Source: JACJXF01 sp038316435 (GTDB lineage Bacteria > Bacteroidota > Bacteroidia > Bacteroidales > GCA-2748055). From it: a stretch of 10,088 nucleotides of DNA. Shown one piece after another: positions 1 through 8,527 of the stretch; the stretch's first letter is position 1; each line of letters opens with the position of its first letter. The notes below the pieces were generated by a model that was not told where the DNA came from, ran no database searches, and saw only the letters and a program-made list of their open reading frames with translations. The position numbers and the translations under genes were made by a program. The stretch lies in contig JBBQAQ010000069.1 of NCBI GenBank assembly GCA_038316435.1, positions 1 through 10,088 on the forward strand, read 5' to 3'.

Positions 1-798
1 ATAAGAGGTGAAGCTATCATCACATCTCTGGCAAATTCGGATGGTATGTTGTTGGCTTCAGATAGAGATGGAAAACTAATAAATGTTTCCCAAAATCTGA
101 TCCGCGACAATATGGGTAATTGCGAAGCTGGTTTTGCTTTAAAAATGTTTGACCATAGCATATATAATGGTAGCATTGGTAATAAAACATTTACACGACC
201 TGATGGTACATTAACTGAAGTCGGTTTGCATTTCGAAAGGAACAACAATATGATTCTTGAACCGGGAATTAGTAATGCAAAATTCCAGATTGTGAGTTGC
301 GCCAACAGCTCTACTTCAATGTGGGTTACCAACTATAGCAGCGGTGGTTATGGCTTTGCATTGAACCCCGATAACCGTTCAGGAGGCATTTATTCTGATA
401 TGAATTCTCCGCAACTTATTATGGGTTTTAACAATAAAAAGGTCGGTATTGGTGTAAATCCACCAGCCGATGGAAGTTATTTGCTTTATGTTGCAGGTGG
501 CATCCTTGCAACTGAAGTAAAAGTACAATTACAGACTGAGTGGAGAGACTTTGTTTTTAAATCAGACTATAAACTGCGTTCAATTAAAGAATTAGAATTA
601 TTTATTACAAATAACGGACACTTACCAGAAATACCAGATGCTGAAACTGTTAAGAAAGATGGAATTAACATTGGTGAAATGAATGCACTTTTATTACAAA
701 AAGTTGAGGAACTTACCTTGTATGCTATCCAACAGCAAAAACAGTTAGACGTACTTCGTGAGGAAGTCGGCCAATTGCATAAAACTAACGGCAAATAA
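1..798 (+). CDS. Tail-fibre/S74-like protein, C-terminal part (5' end outside window)
   Basis: The reading frame is open from base 1, and the first ATG at 46 lies inside it, so the true start is upstream and 265 codons are visible. The N-terminal part is beta-rich with Gly/Asn-rich turns. About residue 165 it enters a module common at the C-terminus of Bacteroidota tail-fibre-like proteins: V-A-G-G-I-L-A-T-E-V-K-V, then W-x-D-F-V-F-K-x-D-Y-K-L-R, an N-G-H-L-P-E-I-P motif, G-I-N-I-G-E-M-N, and a C-terminal coiled coil (EELTLYAIQQQKQLDVLREE). In phage and bacterial fibres, related C-terminal regions act as trimerisation or chaperone modules. Whether this copy self-cleaves cannot be judged, and no peptidase S74 catalytic pair was identified. 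It lies 42 bp before the next gene in the same direction. The family call is good; the biological role (surface fibre, secreted adhesin, phage remnant) is open. Confidence 0.8.
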   Translation: MRGEAIITSLANSDGMLLASDRDGKLINVSQNLIRDNMGNCEAGFALKMFDHSIYNGSIGNKTFTRPDGTLTEVGLHFERNNNMILEPGISNAKFQIVSCANSSTSMWVTNYSSGGYGFALNPDNRSGGIYSDMNSPQLIMGFNNKKVGIGVNPPADGSYLLYVAGGILATEVKVQLQTEWRDFVFKSDYKLRSIKELELFITNNGHLPEIPDAETVKKDGINIGEMNALLLQKVEELTLYAIQQQKQLDVLREEVGQLHKTNGK

Positions 799-803
799 AT
801 TTC
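775..803 (+). promoter_or_regulatory. Weak candidate Bacteroidota-type promoter for the small T9SS protein
   Basis: TTG at 775-777 is followed after 18 bases by TAAATTTC (796-803), one mismatch from the Bacteroidota -7 consensus TAnnTTTG. Initiation would fall about 30 bases before the ATG at 841. It overlaps the end of the preceding gene, and in AT-rich DNA such a match is easily reached by chance. Confidence 0.22.
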
Positions 804-840
804 ATCAGGAACTTAATTAATCAAACTTAAACACCCTGTT

Positions 841-1260
841 ATGAAAAAAATCTTCCTTTTCCTTACTGTTTTGATATCATTCGGTGCTTACTCTCAGAAT
901 AGTATTTGTTTTAGTTATGATGCAGCAGGTAACCGCACTCACCGCATAATTTGTATGAAAAGCACTGAAACTGTTGCCGATACATCATCAGCAATCCAAC
1001 CAATAAAGGATCAACTTGGAGCATATACAATCAACTTATATCCCAATCCAACGCTTGGTCTAATTACCGTTACTATCACCGGCGATACTGAGCCTGTCGG
1101 CTATTTAGTACTTAGCGACCTTAATGGCAAAGTGCTTTTCACGCAGGAAACCCTTCAGGCAAATAACCGCTTTGACTTATCCTCTTTCCCAAAAGGGATA
1201 TATGTAATGCGTATACACGCAATGGAAAAGGAGTGTGTTTGGAAAGTGATTAAGGAATAA
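841..1260 (+). CDS. Small secreted protein with one YD motif and a T9SS type A sorting domain
   Basis: This 139-residue protein starts with a classical signal peptide (Lys at 2-3, hydrophobic core, cleavage near A-Y-S-Q, about residue 19). Residues about 24-32 read F-S-Y-D-A-A-G-N-R-T, a single match to the YD/RHS repeat signature. A Thr/Ser-rich linker leads into a Por secretion-tail domain from about residue 62: Y-P-N-P-T-x-G near the start, L-S-D-L-N-G-K in the middle, F-P-K-G-I-Y-V near the end and a basic terminus. Proteins with this domain cross the outer membrane by the type IX system and usually lose the domain to the sortase PorU, becoming surface-attached or released. Almost nothing lies between signal and sorting domain, so the mature protein would be about 40 residues. 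It is 82 bp upstream of the RHS gene; the shared YD motif suggests common ancestry or partnership (inference). Confidence 0.85.
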   Translation: MKKIFLFLTVLISFGAYSQNSICFSYDAAGNRTHRIICMKSTETVADTSSAIQPIKDQLGAYTINLYPNPTLGLITVTITGDTEPVGYLVLSDLNGKVLFTQETLQANNRFDLSSFPKGIYVMRIHAMEKECVWKVIKE

Positions 1261-1277
1261 AATTGTTTTTTAATCAC
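1246..1277 (+). other. Hairpin across the stop codon of the small T9SS gene
   Basis: GTGATTAA at 1246-1253 is perfectly complementary to TTAATCAC at 1270-1277. Pairing continues inward through G-T and A-T pairs to about 1258/1265, leaving a loop of about six bases. The 3' arm contains a run of six T, but no T-tract follows the stem (ATTACGACCC), so a classical intrinsic terminator is not supported. It may attenuate or mark the mRNA end. Confidence 0.3.
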
Positions 1278-1342
1278 ATTACGACCCTTCAAAGGATTGA
1301 CTACCAATTTTTAAGTATTATCATATAACATAAAACCCTCTT

Positions 1343-4300
1343 ATGAACCGGATTTATATAGTTGTGCTATTGCTTTTATTCAGCATGCAGCTGAGAAGCC
1401 AGATTCTCATTTCGACTCCATACAACGGAAATCAGACTTATGATATGGCTGCGCCTGAATATGTGCGTATTTTACCAGGATTCCAGTATGTACCGCAAGG
1501 TGCGAACTATTTTAGGGCTTATATTGACCCTAGTATTATTTTACCCTTTGATTATGTTGATTTTCCTGTTGACTGTGAAACCAGGCTTTTGGATGATAAC
1601 CTGCCTTTCGGCACTACACCTGGCCAAGCTAGCGTTTCACTTACAGGGGGTGCATCATATTCAATACCTATTTTCACCCCTCCCGGAACTGCGGCTATTC
1701 AGCCTGCGGTTTCATTAGTTTATAGCAGCCAGGAAGGAAATGGTATTGCCGGTTATGGTTGGAATATCGCAGGTTTAAGCACCATAACCAGGGTGTCAAA
1801 TAATATTTATTTCGATGGTGTTTCCAAACCCGTCCAATTGAATACTGAGGACAGGTTTGCATTAGATGGGCAAAGAATGGTTGTTTTTGCAAACCAATCT
1901 TATGGGGCCAATGGAACCGAATATTCCCTTGAAAACTTTAATGGCGTGAAAATTAAGCTAAATTTCGAAGATAATTATACTTGGTTTTTAGTTGAAACAA
2001 ATGACAATCATTACCTTGAATACGGAAGAACAACTGATTCACGAATCAAAGATATAAACTCAAATGCTGTTATTAGTTGGAATTTAAATCGTATTTACGA
2101 CCAATATGGAAATTATATGGTTTTTAAATACCTTTCTAATTGTACTTTGGAAGGGGCAACTAACCAAAGAATTGCAGAAATTAATTATACCGGATCCTCC
2201 AATTCTTTACCATATAACAAAATAAAATTTGTTTACAGCGAGCGGAGTGATAAAACTGAGTCATATTTTTTGGGAAATAAGTTTAGTTCCGAAGTATTAC
2301 TTAAAAAAGTAATGGTTATTGCCGAAAATCAGTCAGTTAAAGAATATACATTTGATTATTATCTAGATGACTATTCCTATTTAGGGAGAGTAACCGAAAC
2401 TGGCTCAGATGGCACAAACCACAATTATACGCAATTCTGTTATGGCGAATGTTCAGCTAATTCAACCGCAAATTTATTAAGTCCGAGTACAAATATTGCG
2501 GAAGATTATCCTGGACCAGATGTACAATACAAATATGAATATAGCGATTATAATGGAGATGGATTGGCTGATATTCTGCAAATTGCATATACCCAAAATA
2601 TTGTTGATGTAATTCAAAGAGTTAGGCTCTATATCAACACCACAAGCTTTTCAACCTATAATGAAGTGCCTGTTTATACATTAAAAATGGATAGTGACAA
2701 TGGGGATTTTGATCTTGAAAAGTGTTATATGATCAAATTTGGGGATCTTAATGGAGATGGGCGTAGCGATATATTGCAATGTGATTGGACGGGCACTTTA
2801 GGAGGTGGTTACGGTGAAATATATGCGTATTTTAGTAAACCTGAAATGTACAATACTGAAAAGACTTATCTTGGTGACCTATCAGGTATAATTGTTAATA
2901 TTGAAATAATTGAGATGAATGGCGACGGACTTGGCGACATTCTCTTTTATAGCATACCCTATACTACTTCTACAGCTATAAAACCTACAGTAAGGCTGTC
3001 TTCCCCTTCAACAAATAACTTTTACTATGTAATTTATTCAAACTCCCTTAATATTGGATCCTTAACGGCAAGTGCAAAGGATCAAATACAATTTGGCGAC
3101 CTAAATGGCGACAACAGAACAGACATAGCTATTAACGATATTTCAAATAGGACATTACACTTTTATAAGTACAATAATGATAATTCATTTACTGAATTTT
3201 TCAACCCTATTGTAACTAATAACCCAATATATAAATTCTACTTTGGAGATTTTAATGGCGATGGCAATTCTGATATTTTTTATATTACCAATTGGGTAGA
3301 ATGGTATTTGAGCTATAAATTCAATCATCTTGATCCCGCGAAAATTGAATTGTCTGATGGAAAGCAAATGATTACTATTGACATTCCGATTAATGGTGAA
3401 TTAATAATTAATGACGTAAATGAATCAGTTTATCATGTAAATGACTTTAATTCAGATGGAAAAACCGATATAGTGCAAATAAAAGAATACAATAGTGCTA
3501 AAAGCTTTAGCCTTTATTACTTACCCGGCAACACTTTCAAAACAAAGGAAATTGCAAGCCTGCCAATTCAAGATTGGGCAGATCAACAGGATAAATATAA
3601 TATTACCGATTTTAATGGTGATGGGCAGCCGGATATAGTTTCGTATTATACTAATGCCACATCACACTTTAATTATCTTTCAATTTTCCCGAATAATCAA
3701 AGATCATTCTTACATATGGTTTCGAATGGAATTGGCATGAAAAATCACTTCTTTTACAAACCATTGACAAATCCCTCAATATATACTATCTCAAATCCCC
3801 AAGAATACATAACAAATACATTTGGGCAAGTATTTGGAGTAACAATTCCAATGAAAGGTGTTAGCGATTTATTTGAGACTTTTCGTAGCGTAACTCATAA
3901 ACATACTACTTATAAATACGAACAATTCTTTATGCACCGAAACGGTAAAGGCCTGCTTGGATTGAAATCATTTACAGAAACAAATGCTCTTACGGCTTAC
4001 TCAGTTAAATCTTCGGGTTCACTCTACTTTGATATTAGTCACAACAATTTCTGTACTTTTCTGTCTAATGAATCAATGCAAAAGCTTGGCAATACATTGA
4101 AAACTAAAAGTAGTATGTCGCAAAAAGTAAAGTTGATTAAGCTGGGGGCAACTCAATCGAATCGTGCTTTTGTTGCATATCCTCATACAATTATCACTGA
4201 AGACTATGTTAGCGATTTAAAAACCAAAACAACTATTTTGCCAACTGATGTGGATGATTATGGCAATATTAAAACTGTTACCAGATATTACGCTGACGAT

Positions 4301-7300
4301 AATGAAAGCTATGATAACAATTGGGATAAAACAGAATCCTCCTATATCAGCGCACACAATTGGTATCCCTGCAACCCGGAACTGGTAACAACCTCAAAAA
4401 AAAGAGACAATGATGTGAAAACCTATATTACAACAAGCAAAAGTGTTTATTATCCGTCATGTACAGAGGATTGCCCTCATGCTGGCAGGCTGTATTCAAC
4501 CACTGAGTTTTTCGGTACAGAAAAATCTGTAACTAAATCATATGATTATGATTTATTTGGTTTAACAAAATCAGTGGCCCTTACCTCAACTGATCCGTTA
4601 GTAGAAAGCCGTTCAACATCATTTACCACTGATATCAGAGGACGTTTTATATTATCCAACACCAATCCATTGGGTTATACAGCCTCTAAAACAGTTAATG
4701 CTATTGGCCTTACCACCACAGAAACTGACATGAATGGATTAACTTTTACTTATGATTATGATGGATTTGGTTCCCTTAAGACTACAACTTTACCTGATGG
4801 AATTCAAACTAACACAACAACAAGATTGCACACATCCTCCGATCCGATGTATACATGTTTTGTAAAAGAAATAGAAACTCCAGGTTTCCCCTCAAAAGTT
4901 GAATATTACGATGTATTAAACCAGATCATCAAAACCTGTGTTGAAGGTTTCAATGGCAAAATAATTAATCAAATTATTGCATATAACTATCAAAGTGGCA
5001 AAATAGATAAAACTTCGCCGCCTTATTTTTCTACTGATCCCGAGCCTGATGAGAATGATTGGGTACGTTATGCGTTTTACGATGATGGAAGGCTAAAATT
5101 TATCATTAAACCTGAGTATTATGAAGAATATTATTATCTTTCAGGCAGAAACAATAAAACAGAAAGATTCTTTTACGATGGCTCGAGCACCTCAATATTC
5201 AAATCAACAAAAAGAAATTTTCTGGGGCAGGTGGATCAAGTTACTGATTTAGGAGGCAGTGTTTCCTACACGTATTATGGTTCTGGGTTACCCAAGTCAG
5301 TAACCGGTGTTGACGAAAAGATTACTACAACTGAATACGATGATTATTACAGACAGAAAAAACTTATTGATCCTGATGCAGGTGAAATAATTTATAATTA
5401 TGATGCTTTTGGGGATCTGAGATATCAGAAGGATGCAAACGGAATTGAATATAATATGGATTATGACAAGCTCGGTAGAATAAAATACAAAAGTACCAGT
5501 AAAGGCACTGTAGTAGATTATGTTTATGATGCAGTTGGTAAGCCCAAAGGTTCGGTTTCCACCATTGCACAATCCAACGGTGTTTCTGTTGAATATTCAT
5601 ATGATGGTTTTTCAAGGATAGCATCTGAAACTCAAATAATTGATGGAAAAAGTTTTACCTCTTCTTTTACCTACGATCCTATCACAGGAAATTTGGCTAC
5701 ACAAACTTATCCATCAGGTTTTGTATTAAAAAATACTTATTTAAACGGATATTTGACTAAAGTTTATAAAAATGCAGATGCTTCTCCGCTGGTTGACCTA
5801 GCCGTATCCGGGAATTATGATGCTTGGGGAAATCTGACCCAATATGCACTAAACAATGGGTTAATTATTAACAAATCTTTCGATCAATATGGCAAATCAA
5901 CAGGTGTAAAATATGGAAACGTAATGGAGCTGAGTTGGGAATTTGACGGGGTATTAGGCAATTTGAATTGGCGAAAAGATATTACTAACCCGGCAGCCAC
6001 ACTGATTGAAAACTTTACCTATAACGACAATCTTTTGAACAGACTTAACAATTATCAGGTTGATGGCCAGCAAAACCTAAATGTGAGTTTTAATTCCAAT
6101 GGTAGCATTAATTCTAAAACTGATGCTGGAGTATATTTATACGAAGATCCAAAACATGCTCACGCAGTGTCAACATTAACATCACCAGTAACAATACCTT
6201 CTGACAAATTACAATCTATTGAATATAATGATTATGGTAAAATATCGCATATTGCTCATAGTACCGATGGAGTAACAGGTTACAGCCTGAATTTCAAATA
6301 TGGGCCTGATATGGAACGTAAAAAAACGCAATTGTATTTTAATGGTGCCTTACTAAAAACCAATTATTATACAGGCTTTGGATACGAAGAAGAAGTATTG
6401 CCCGATGGTACTATCCGTAAATTAAACTATGTGCCCGGCCCTGATGGATTACTGGGGATTTATTTGATAAAATGCAGTAGTCAAGGTACAACCCTTGAGG
6501 AGAAAATGTACTATATCCATACAGACCACCTTGATTCTTGGAAATGTATTACCAACGAAAATGGACAAGTGGTAGAAAAAATGGACTTCGACCCCTGGGG
6601 CCGACGTCGCAACCCCACCGACTGGACCTATAACAATGTACCTGCCACATATCATTTCGACCGTGGTTATACCGGCCACGAAATGATGGATGCCTTTGGG
6701 CTGATAAATATGAATGGGCGTGTGTACGACCCGGTTATTGCCCGTTTCCTCTCACCCGATAACTATGTGCAAAGCACCACCAGCTCGCAAGGATTTGACA
6801 GATATGGTTATTGCGCGAATAACCCTTTAATTTATACGGATCCTTCTGGAAATATACATTCACCATTGGGCCTTTTTATGCTAGTCGGTTTTTCGATTGG
6901 CAATTTAATTGACCAGGAACCTCATCCTTTTGATAAGGCATTGAAAGATGCTAACTTTGGGGAGAGCATTTGTTCACAAAGTTATCCATTATACACTTCC
7001 AATAATTTTACAGTTTCGGGAGGTATCAATATATATACTATAGGAGCTTTCATTGATGTCAATTATCACGAAGGCAATTTTAGTGCAACAGCCAGTGGCG
7101 GATATGGGTTGTTGAGCGGTGGGCCATTTTTAGGCAGTAATGCTACTTATTCCTCAAATGGAAGCAGTTTAAGCATTGGAGGAGGTTATAGTTTTGGGGG
7201 GTTTAAAGGAAGTGACTTTAGTGGATGGTATCTAGGTGGAGGTGGTTCAGTAAAATTACCTGGTGATGCTGGAAATTTGAATTTATATGTAACCAAATAC

Positions 7301-7795
7301 TATAGTAAAAAACCTAATATAGTTTGGCAATTGGGATACTCACATCGGGATTTTTCAGTAAATTTGAATGAGGATTTCGGTTTTTCCGATAAGCATAGGA
7401 CAGGTGGTGCGGATTTTGGCATTGGAGATTTCCATTTTGGTGCTTTAGTTTATACGAATGATCCTGAAAATGATTTAGATAATGATAATCTGAAAGGACA
7501 AACAACAAATAAGAATGACGCAGCACTAGCAGTGGGTAAGCATTACTCTTTCTCAAAGTTATCGACATGGACAAATGGGAGAGTGTATTTTGCTCCAGCT
7601 TATATTGGATTCTCTGACGGAAACAGAATCACTCGGGTAGGTTATAGCAGTAAATATGTTCAAACCATATTACAAAATGGTATTCATAAATTGTTCAATT
7701 CCCAAAATTATTACAGCAATTACGATGACTTAAAGTTAAACACTAGGTTATACTTTACGAACGACTTCAATAACATTTTTTCCATTTATCAATAA
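1343..7795 (+). CDS. RHS-repeat polymorphic toxin: SpvB / VCBS / YD repeats / RHS core / toxin type 23-like C-terminus
   Basis: 2150 residues. In order: signal peptide (about 1-19); SpvB-type N-terminal domain (about 93-380); seven FG-GAP/VCBS loops of D-x-N-x-D-G-x-x-D type near residues 400, 467, 524, 584, 634, 700 and 754, predicted to bind calcium; a TcdB-middle-like segment with S-N-G-I-G-M and N-G-K-G-L-L-G-L (about 793-880); YD repeats (about 1067-1700); RHS core from H-T-D-H-L-D (1726) through G-R-V-Y-D-P and A-R-F-L-S-P-D to D-P-S-G-N (1833-1837). The remaining 313 residues form the variable C-terminal domain. In RHS/TcB-TcC proteins the YD repeats build a hollow cocoon that holds the C-terminal toxin, which is cut near the DPxG motif. 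The C-terminus here is Gly-rich and beta-rich, ending with T-W-T-N-G, A-P-A-Y-I-G and Q-N-G-I-H-K motifs that I recognise as polymorphic toxin type 23 (catalysis not known to me). No T9SS sorting domain is present. A candidate immunity gene follows 3 bp downstream. Confidence 0.92.
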   Translation: MNRIYIVVLLLLFSMQLRSQILISTPYNGNQTYDMAAPEYVRILPGFQYVPQGANYFRAYIDPSIILPFDYVDFPVDCETRLLDDNLPFGTTPGQASVSLTGGASYSIPIFTPPGTAAIQPAVSLVYSSQEGNGIAGYGWNIAGLSTITRVSNNIYFDGVSKPVQLNTEDRFALDGQRMVVFANQSYGANGTEYSLENFNGVKIKLNFEDNYTWFLVETNDNHYLEYGRTTDSRIKDINSNAVISWNLNRIYDQYGNYMVFKYLSNCTLEGATNQRIAEINYTGSSNSLPYNKIKFVYSERSDKTESYFLGNKFSSEVLLKKVMVIAENQSVKEYTFDYYLDDYSYLGRVTETGSDGTNHNYTQFCYGECSANSTANLLSPSTNIAEDYPGPDVQYKYEYSDYNGDGLADILQIAYTQNIVDVIQRVRLYINTTSFSTYNEVPVYTLKMDSDNGDFDLEKCYMIKFGDLNGDGRSDILQCDWTGTLGGGYGEIYAYFSKPEMYNTEKTYLGDLSGIIVNIEIIEMNGDGLGDILFYSIPYTTSTAIKPTVRLSSPSTNNFYYVIYSNSLNIGSLTASAKDQIQFGDLNGDNRTDIAINDISNRTLHFYKYNNDNSFTEFFNPIVTNNPIYKFYFGDFNGDGNSDIFYITNWVEWYLSYKFNHLDPAKIELSDGKQMITIDIPINGELIINDVNESVYHVNDFNSDGKTDIVQIKEYNSAKSFSLYYLPGNTFKTKEIASLPIQDWADQQDKYNITDFNGDGQPDIVSYYTNATSHFNYLSIFPNNQRSFLHMVSNGIGMKNHFFYKPLTNPSIYTISNPQEYITNTFGQVFGVTIPMKGVSDLFETFRSVTHKHTTYKYEQFFMHRNGKGLLGLKSFTETNALTAYSVKSSGSLYFDISHNNFCTFLSNESMQKLGNTLKTKSSMSQKVKLIKLGATQSNRAFVAYPHTIITEDYVSDLKTKTTILPTDVDDYGNIKTVTRYYADDNESYDNNWDKTESSYISAHNWYPCNPELVTTSKKRDNDVKTYITTSKSVYYPSCTEDCPHAGRLYSTTEFFGTEKSVTKSYDYDLFGLTKSVALTSTDPLVESRSTSFTTDIRGRFILSNTNPLGYTASKTVNAIGLTTTETDMNGLTFTYDYDGFGSLKTTTLPDGIQTNTTTRLHTSSDPMYTCFVKEIETPGFPSKVEYYDVLNQIIKTCVEGFNGKIINQIIAYNYQSGKIDKTSPPYFSTDPEPDENDWVRYAFYDDGRLKFIIKPEYYEEYYYLSGRNNKTERFFYDGSSTSIFKSTKRNFLGQVDQVTDLGGSVSYTYYGSGLPKSVTGVDEKITTTEYDDYYRQKKLIDPDAGEIIYNYDAFGDLRYQKDANGIEYNMDYDKLGRIKYKSTSKGTVVDYVYDAVGKPKGSVSTIAQSNGVSVEYSYDGFSRIASETQIIDGKSFTSSFTYDPITGNLATQTYPSGFVLKNTYLNGYLTKVYKNADASPLVDLAVSGNYDAWGNLTQYALNNGLIINKSFDQYGKSTGVKYGNVMELSWEFDGVLGNLNWRKDITNPAATLIENFTYNDNLLNRLNNYQVDGQQNLNVSFNSNGSINSKTDAGVYLYEDPKHAHAVSTLTSPVTIPSDKLQSIEYNDYGKISHIAHSTDGVTGYSLNFKYGPDMERKKTQLYFNGALLKTNYYTGFGYEEEVLPDGTIRKLNYVPGPDGLLGIYLIKCSSQGTTLEEKMYYIHTDHLDSWKCITNENGQVVEKMDFDPWGRRRNPTDWTYNNVPATYHFDRGYTGHEMMDAFGLINMNGRVYDPVIARFLSPDNYVQSTTSSQGFDRYGYCANNPLIYTDPSGNIHSPLGLFMLVGFSIGNLIDQEPHPFDKALKDANFGESICSQSYPLYTSNNFTVSGGINIYTIGAFIDVNYHEGNFSATASGGYGLLSGGPFLGSNATYSSNGSSLSIGGGYSFGGFKGSDFSGWYLGGGGSVKLPGDAGNLNLYVTKYYSKKPNIVWQLGYSHRDFSVNLNEDFGFSDKHRTGGADFGIGDFHFGALVYTNDPENDLDNDNLKGQTTNKNDAALAVGKHYSFSKLSTWTNGRVYFAPAYIGFSDGNRITRVGYSSKYVQTILQNGIHKLFNSQNYYSNYDDLKLNTRLYFTNDFNNIFSIYQ
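6854..7795 (+). other. Variable C-terminal toxin domain of the RHS protein (type 23-like)
   Basis: This segment encodes residues 1838-2150, everything after DPSGN. It opens with a hydrophobic stretch of about 17 residues (S-P-L-G-L-F-M-L-V-G-F-S-I-G-N-L-I) that could be buried, insert in a membrane or help toxin translocation. A Gly/Ser/Tyr-rich, beta-strand-like stretch follows (about 1900-1985), then an Asn/Asp-rich loop (N-D-P-E-N-D-L-D-N-D-N) and the conserved tail R-I-T-R-V-G-Y-S with Q-N-G-I-H-K and N-Y-Y-S-N-Y-D. The RHS core just upstream (about 6590-6790) is visibly richer in G+C than this domain, which fits a separately inherited cassette. The type 23 assignment is by remembered family pattern and was not checked by search. 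Confidence 0.68.
7653..7741 (+). repeat. 89-bp perfect direct repeat, copy 1 (inside intact toxin)
   Basis: These 89 bases recur without a mismatch at 8704-8792, an offset of 1051. They encode the toxin tail from the Y-V-Q-T-I-L-Q-N-G motif to D-D-L-K-L-N. The 50 bases immediately upstream of the two copies are only about 72% identical in ungapped alignment. Downstream, homology ends abruptly: the intact gene continues 17 more codons while copy 2 runs into a palindromic repeat. Confidence 0.97.
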
Positions 7796-7798
7796 AAC

Positions 7799-8527
7799 AT
7801 GAAAAAGACTCTTATAGTAGTATTTATTGCGTGTGAGCTTTTGATTTTGCATTCATGCTGGTCAGTTCAGCAAGTACCTCGTAAGTATGTGGATAAATTC
7901 GATAAGTGTTTTGATGGAGTTGACAATAACTATGATTCTATAATTGACCTCAATGGCTATTATGAAGCAATTGTATTAAATACAAAACCTTATACATTCT
8001 GGGATGGCGTTCCACATTATACTTCCAAAACAGTAATGATGTTCTTTGAAGATGGAACTTGTGTATATGGAATTGGAGGTTTTAATACTGGTGAAAAAGA
8101 TGAACTATTTTTCGATGAAAATGTAGCTAACCCCAAACGACAGGAATCCTTCAGCAATTCATATTATTGGGGCCTTTATCGGATTAATCATGACACACTT
8201 TCAATGACTTGCATAAATCATATTTCATTTGGATACCCACCTTGGGTACTAATAAATTTTACCTATTTAATTCAAGATAAAAAAACAATAAAATGTATTA
8301 AGGAAAAAAGATTTTTAACAGACTATTCATTTGATAAGGTAAAATCTTACGAAACTAATTATAATGATTTTTACGCTTCGGGGGAAGATACAATTTTTTA
8401 TTATCCAGCTCACTTTGTACCATTAAAAAGCCTTCCAAGTTCCGATTGCTGGCTTAAAAAAAACAGGTGGTTTTGGTGTGATGAAGAAAAGTATACTGAA
8501 TATATGTTGCGTAACAAAGAGAGATAG
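7799..8527 (+). CDS. Putative lipoprotein, candidate immunity protein for the RHS toxin
   Basis: 242 residues. The N-terminus (Lys 2-3, hydrophobic core) ends in a lipobox-like L-H-S-C with Cys20 as the predicted lipidated residue, so the protein is likely anchored in the inner or outer membrane facing the periplasm. The rest is rich in Tyr, Phe and Trp with beta-strand-like stretches: D-L-N-G-Y-Y-E-A, M-M-F-F-E-D-G-T-C, Y-Y-W-G-L-Y and D-T-L-S-M-T. That pattern recalls small lipocalin-like or META-like Bacteroidota lipoproteins, but I do not recognise the family. The ATG lies 3 bp after the toxin stop codon, so the genes are surely cotranscribed. This is the usual place for an RHS immunity gene. 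The immunity role rests on position only; a lipoprotein would suit a toxin that acts in or on the envelope. Confidence 0.72.
   Translation: MKKTLIVVFIACELLILHSCWSVQQVPRKYVDKFDKCFDGVDNNYDSIIDLNGYYEAIVLNTKPYTFWDGVPHYTSKTVMMFFEDGTCVYGIGGFNTGEKDELFFDENVANPKRQESFSNSYYWGLYRINHDTLSMTCINHISFGYPPWVLINFTYLIQDKKTIKCIKEKRFLTDYSFDKVKSYETNYNDFYASGEDTIFYYPAHFVPLKSLPSSDCWLKKNRWFWCDEEKYTEYMLRNKER

Noticed and set aside
567..794. Minus-strand open frame opposite the fibre-like gene
   Set aside because: Lies wholly within a strongly supported + strand gene and encodes no recognisable protein.
5297..5624. Two overlapping minus-strand open frames within the YD-repeat region
   Set aside because: Composition artefacts of repetitive RHS coding sequence on the opposite strand; low-complexity translations rich in Ile, His and Gln.
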